From the NCBI RefSeq assembly GCF_947499065.1, contig NZ_CANMMT010000002.1:619313-683312 (forward strand): DNA of 64,000 nucleotides, in the 5' to 3' direction. The notes beneath the pieces are model-generated. The model was given only the letters and a program-made list of their open reading frames with translations, had not been told where the DNA came from and made no database searches. Positions within the stretch are counted from its first letter, which is position 1. Every line of letters begins with the position of its first letter. The translations under genes and the position numbers were made by a program. Positions 61,720 to 64,000 of the stretch are shown in pieces. The DNA comes from an uncultured Tenacibaculum sp. Lineage in GTDB: Bacteria; Bacteroidota; Bacteroidia; Flavobacteriales; Flavobacteriaceae.

Positions 61720-64000
61720 ATGAACTTAAAAAATATTGTTCTGATGCTTTTGTTATGGAGTTTTTCTTCTATAATAATAGCACAAGAAGAATGTACATAT
61801 ACATTCTCAGGTTTAGTAGATGATTTTCATGATAAATCGCCCATAATTGGGGCAACGGTTTTAATTAAAAATCAAAACAAATATGCCACTACAGATATAG
61901 ATGGAAAATTTACCATCAATAATATATGTAAAGGTACTATCACAGTTGAAATTTCTCACGTTGCTTGTGAACCTAAAACTTTAACTTTTACGATAGATAA
62001 AAACCTTTATAAAATTATTGATTTAGAGCACCACATTGAAGAATTAAACGAAGTAAGCGTTAAAGCTAAGACGGGGTTAAAAACTAAAACTTCTCAAGAA
62101 ACTTTAATAAAAACAAAAACTTTAGAAAAATTCAGTAGTGCAAGTCTTGGTGATGCTTTGAAAGATATATCTGGTGTGTCTTCTATTAATACTGGGAACT
62201 CTATTGTTAAACCTGTAATCAACGGTTTACACAGTAGTAGAGTGCTTATTTCTTTTAATAATGTGCGTTTACAAGATCAAGAATGGGGAATAGAACACGC
62301 TCCTAATATTGATTTAAACGCTGCAGAATCTGTTTCAGTTATAAAAGGAGCTAATGCATTACAATATGGTGGAGATGCTATAGGAGGAGTTGTTATTGTT
62401 AATCCCTCAAAAGTTCTTATTAATAAAGATACTTTATATGGAAAAACAATTCTTTCTCAGCAATCTAATGGAAGACTTTTTAATATTACTAGTAGTTTGC
62501 AAAAAAATTATGCAAAGGGCTGGTATATAAATGGACAAGCTTCATACAAAAGAGCTGGTGATTTTAGAGCACCTGATTACTATTTGACAAACACAGGAAT
62601 AGATTCTAAAGCATTTACAATTGCTACAGGATTTAAAAAGTTCGATAAAGGTTTTGAACTTTTTTATAGTCACATAGCCAATAAAATAGGAATTCTAAGC
62701 GCCTCTCATGTAGGTAGTGCTTCTGACTTAAGAAATGCTATTAATAGCCCTACTCCATTAAAAATAAGTGATTTTAGTTATACAATAGACAACCCAAAAC
62801 AAGATGTTACTCACCAATTACTTAAAGCTAGTTATTATAAACGTTTTAAAGGAATTGGTAAATTATCTTTACAATATGACTTCCAAAGCAACAATAGATT
62901 AGAGTTTGATTTAAGAAGAGGTGACAATAAAAATTTAGCAGCCACTGATTTATTATTAAACACTCATTCTTTTAGAGCCGATTTAAAAATGGATGCAAAT
63001 CCTGATCGAATTTATAAATTTGGAATTATTGGAAGTTACCAAAATAATTTCCCTGACCCAGCAACTAAAGTAAGAAGAATCATACCTGATTATGATAAAT
63101 ATACTTTTGGAGCTTATGGAATTGGAAATTATAGGTTTGAAGACATCTTACTAACTGCAGGTATTAGATACGATTTTGAACATATAGATGCTAAAAAGTT
63201 TTATCAAATTTCAAGATGGAATAGTTTAGGTTATCAAAATGATTTTAGTCATATTATAATTGATCCAAATGTACAAGGCACTCAATTATTGGCAAATCCT
63301 GTATTTACTTACCATAATATTTCGGCATCATTAGGTATTTCTTATGATATTAATGAAAAAAGTTCTTTAATTGCTAACTATGGTTTAGCAAATAGAGCGC
63401 CTAATGCTTCTGAATTATTCAGTGCTGGGTTACATCATTCTGCTGCCAGAATAGAATTAGGAGATTTACGTATACAACCAGAAACGTCTAATAGATTTTC
63501 TGCTACTTATAATTTTAACCACAAAAAACTTGATTTTTCTGTTGAAGGGTTTTACAACTTTATAAATGATTTTATATACATAGAACCATCAGGAGCTGAA
63601 TTAACACAACGTGGTACTTTTGTTACTTGGGATTATAAACAAGTAAACGCACATTTATTTGGTATCGATACTAATATAAGTTATCAAATAAATAAAAATT
63701 TAAGTATCGGAAATAAAACTTCGTTTCTTAGAGGAAAAGATACAAGTAACAAACGTGATCTTATAGATATTCCTCCATTTAAGACGGTAACGCAACTTAC
63801 TTTTAACAAAGCTGAATGGTATAATTTCAATGCTTCTGTTCAAAGTGAATTTAATGCTAGACAAAACAATTTCCCTAACAACAATTTTGACATTTTTATC
63901 CCTCAAACTAATAGTTATGAACTTGTTGATATTAGTACACCTCCCAATGCTTACCATTTATTAAATTTTTCGTCAGGTATAGAGTTTAATCTATTTAAAA
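61720..64000 (+). CDS. TonB-dependent receptor, ZnuD-like (3' truncated by window end)
   Basis: The frame is open from ATG 61720 to the end of the window (760 codons seen). There is a signal peptide (ending near IIAQ), a carboxypeptidase-regulatory-like domain with two Cys (about 20-110), and a plug domain (about 130-235; LGDALKDISGVSSINTGNS, then VIKGANALQYGGDAIGGVVIVN). A barrel follows. The barrel contains NRAPNASELFSAGLHHSAARIELGD, typical of the ZnuD-like group (metal receptors), with His in the extracellular loop. The upstream small metal-ligand-rich protein supports a role in metal uptake. The C-terminal strands lie outside the window. Confidence 0.88.
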   Translation, partial: MNLKNIVLMLLLWSFSSIIIAQEECTYTFSGLVDDFHDKSPIIGATVLIKNQNKYATTDIDGKFTINNICKGTITVEISHVACEPKTLTFTIDKNLYKIIDLEHHIEELNEVSVKAKTGLKTKTSQETLIKTKTLEKFSSASLGDALKDISGVSSINTGNSIVKPVINGLHSSRVLISFNNVRLQDQEWGIEHAPNIDLNAAESVSVIKGANALQYGGDAIGGVVIVNPSKVLINKDTLYGKTILSQQSNGRLFNITSSLQKNYAKGWYINGQASYKRAGDFRAPDYYLTNTGIDSKAFTIATGFKKFDKGFELFYSHIANKIGILSASHVGSASDLRNAINSPTPLKISDFSYTIDNPKQDVTHQLLKASYYKRFKGIGKLSLQYDFQSNNRLEFDLRRGDNKNLAATDLLLNTHSFRADLKMDANPDRIYKFGIIGSYQNNFPDPATKVRRIIPDYDKYTFGAYGIGNYRFEDILLTAGIRYDFEHIDAKKFYQISRWNSLGYQNDFSHIIIDPNVQGTQLLANPVFTYHNISASLGISYDINEKSSLIANYGLANRAPNASELFSAGLHHSAARIELGDLRIQPETSNRFSATYNFNHKKLDFSVEGFYNFINDFIYIEPSGAELTQRGTFVTWDYKQVNAHLFGIDTNISYQINKNLSIGNKTSFLRGKDTSNKRDLIDIPPFKTVTQLTFNKAEWYNFNASVQSEFNARQNNFPNNNFDIFIPQTNSYELVDISTPPNAYHLLNFSSGIEFNLFK

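Overview
The window looks like a chromosomal segment of a marine-type member of the Flavobacteriaceae (Bacteroidota). It is strongly AT-rich, Shine-Dalgarno sequences are almost absent, and promoters resemble the Bacteroidota TAnnTTTG -7 element. The gene content is typical of the family: DUF4199, DUF5606, DUF3822, a DUF4105/Lnb-like protein, OMP_b-brl_3 and CarboxypepD_reg receptors, and a CzcA-TolC fusion. A genus cannot be fixed from sequence reading alone; Tenacibaculum/Polaribacter-like is a guess. I saw no tRNA, rRNA operon, CRISPR array, insertion sequence or prophage. Most of the window is ordinary core chromosome.

Layout. 1-5.6 kb: end of a KpsF/KdsD isomerase, tatC, an AhpD-like protein and lptB, then a permease, MscS channel and YihY operon. 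5.6-11.5 kb: pssA with an acetyltransferase, a YheT-like hydrolase, an Lnb-like lipoprotein acyltransferase candidate, aroQ, an outer-membrane beta-barrel gene beside a decayed copy of itself, xerD, and the SRP RNA on the minus strand. 11.7-20.5 kb: envelope sugar metabolism (GT2, phosphosugar mutase, MsbA-like ABC exporter, GT11 fucosyltransferase, GT25) around tRNA genes (cca, tsaC). 20.5-24 kb: dapD, ruvX, def, DUF5606 and mazG. 24-36.5 kb: a metzincin lipoprotein, SDR, AraC regulator, esterase, PIG-L deacetylase, RecD-like helicase, DUF3822, rsmD, STAS and an ABC-F protein.

36.6-49 kb: a thioredoxin-like lipoprotein, a DEAD-box helicase with a structured leader, an SPFH protein, then a minus-strand metal-resistance cluster. 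That cluster is a small His-rich exported protein, a CzcA-TolC fusion, a CzcB-type adaptor and a P1B-4-type metal ATPase. 49-54 kb: an outer-membrane barrel divergent from a LytS/LytTR two-component pair. 54-64 kb: a thioesterase, a VWA membrane protein, a small membrane protein, a group III truncated haemoglobin and a Crp/Fnr regulator, then the purB-adk-lipoprotein-terC operon, and finally a small exported His/Cys protein and a ZnuD-like TonB receptor cut by the window end.

The most notable signal is a pair of matching palindromes (TTATGA-N6-TCATAA). One lies in front of the small membrane protein gene, the other between the divergent haemoglobin and Crp/Fnr genes. Both sit exactly 29.5 nt, centre to first base, from a TAnnTTTG element. 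This suggests a small local oxygen- or NO-responsive regulon controlled by the cysteine-free Crp/Fnr protein. A second notable item is the decayed outer-membrane protein copy at 9.6-9.8 kb, which keeps a promoter, both gene ends and a terminator.
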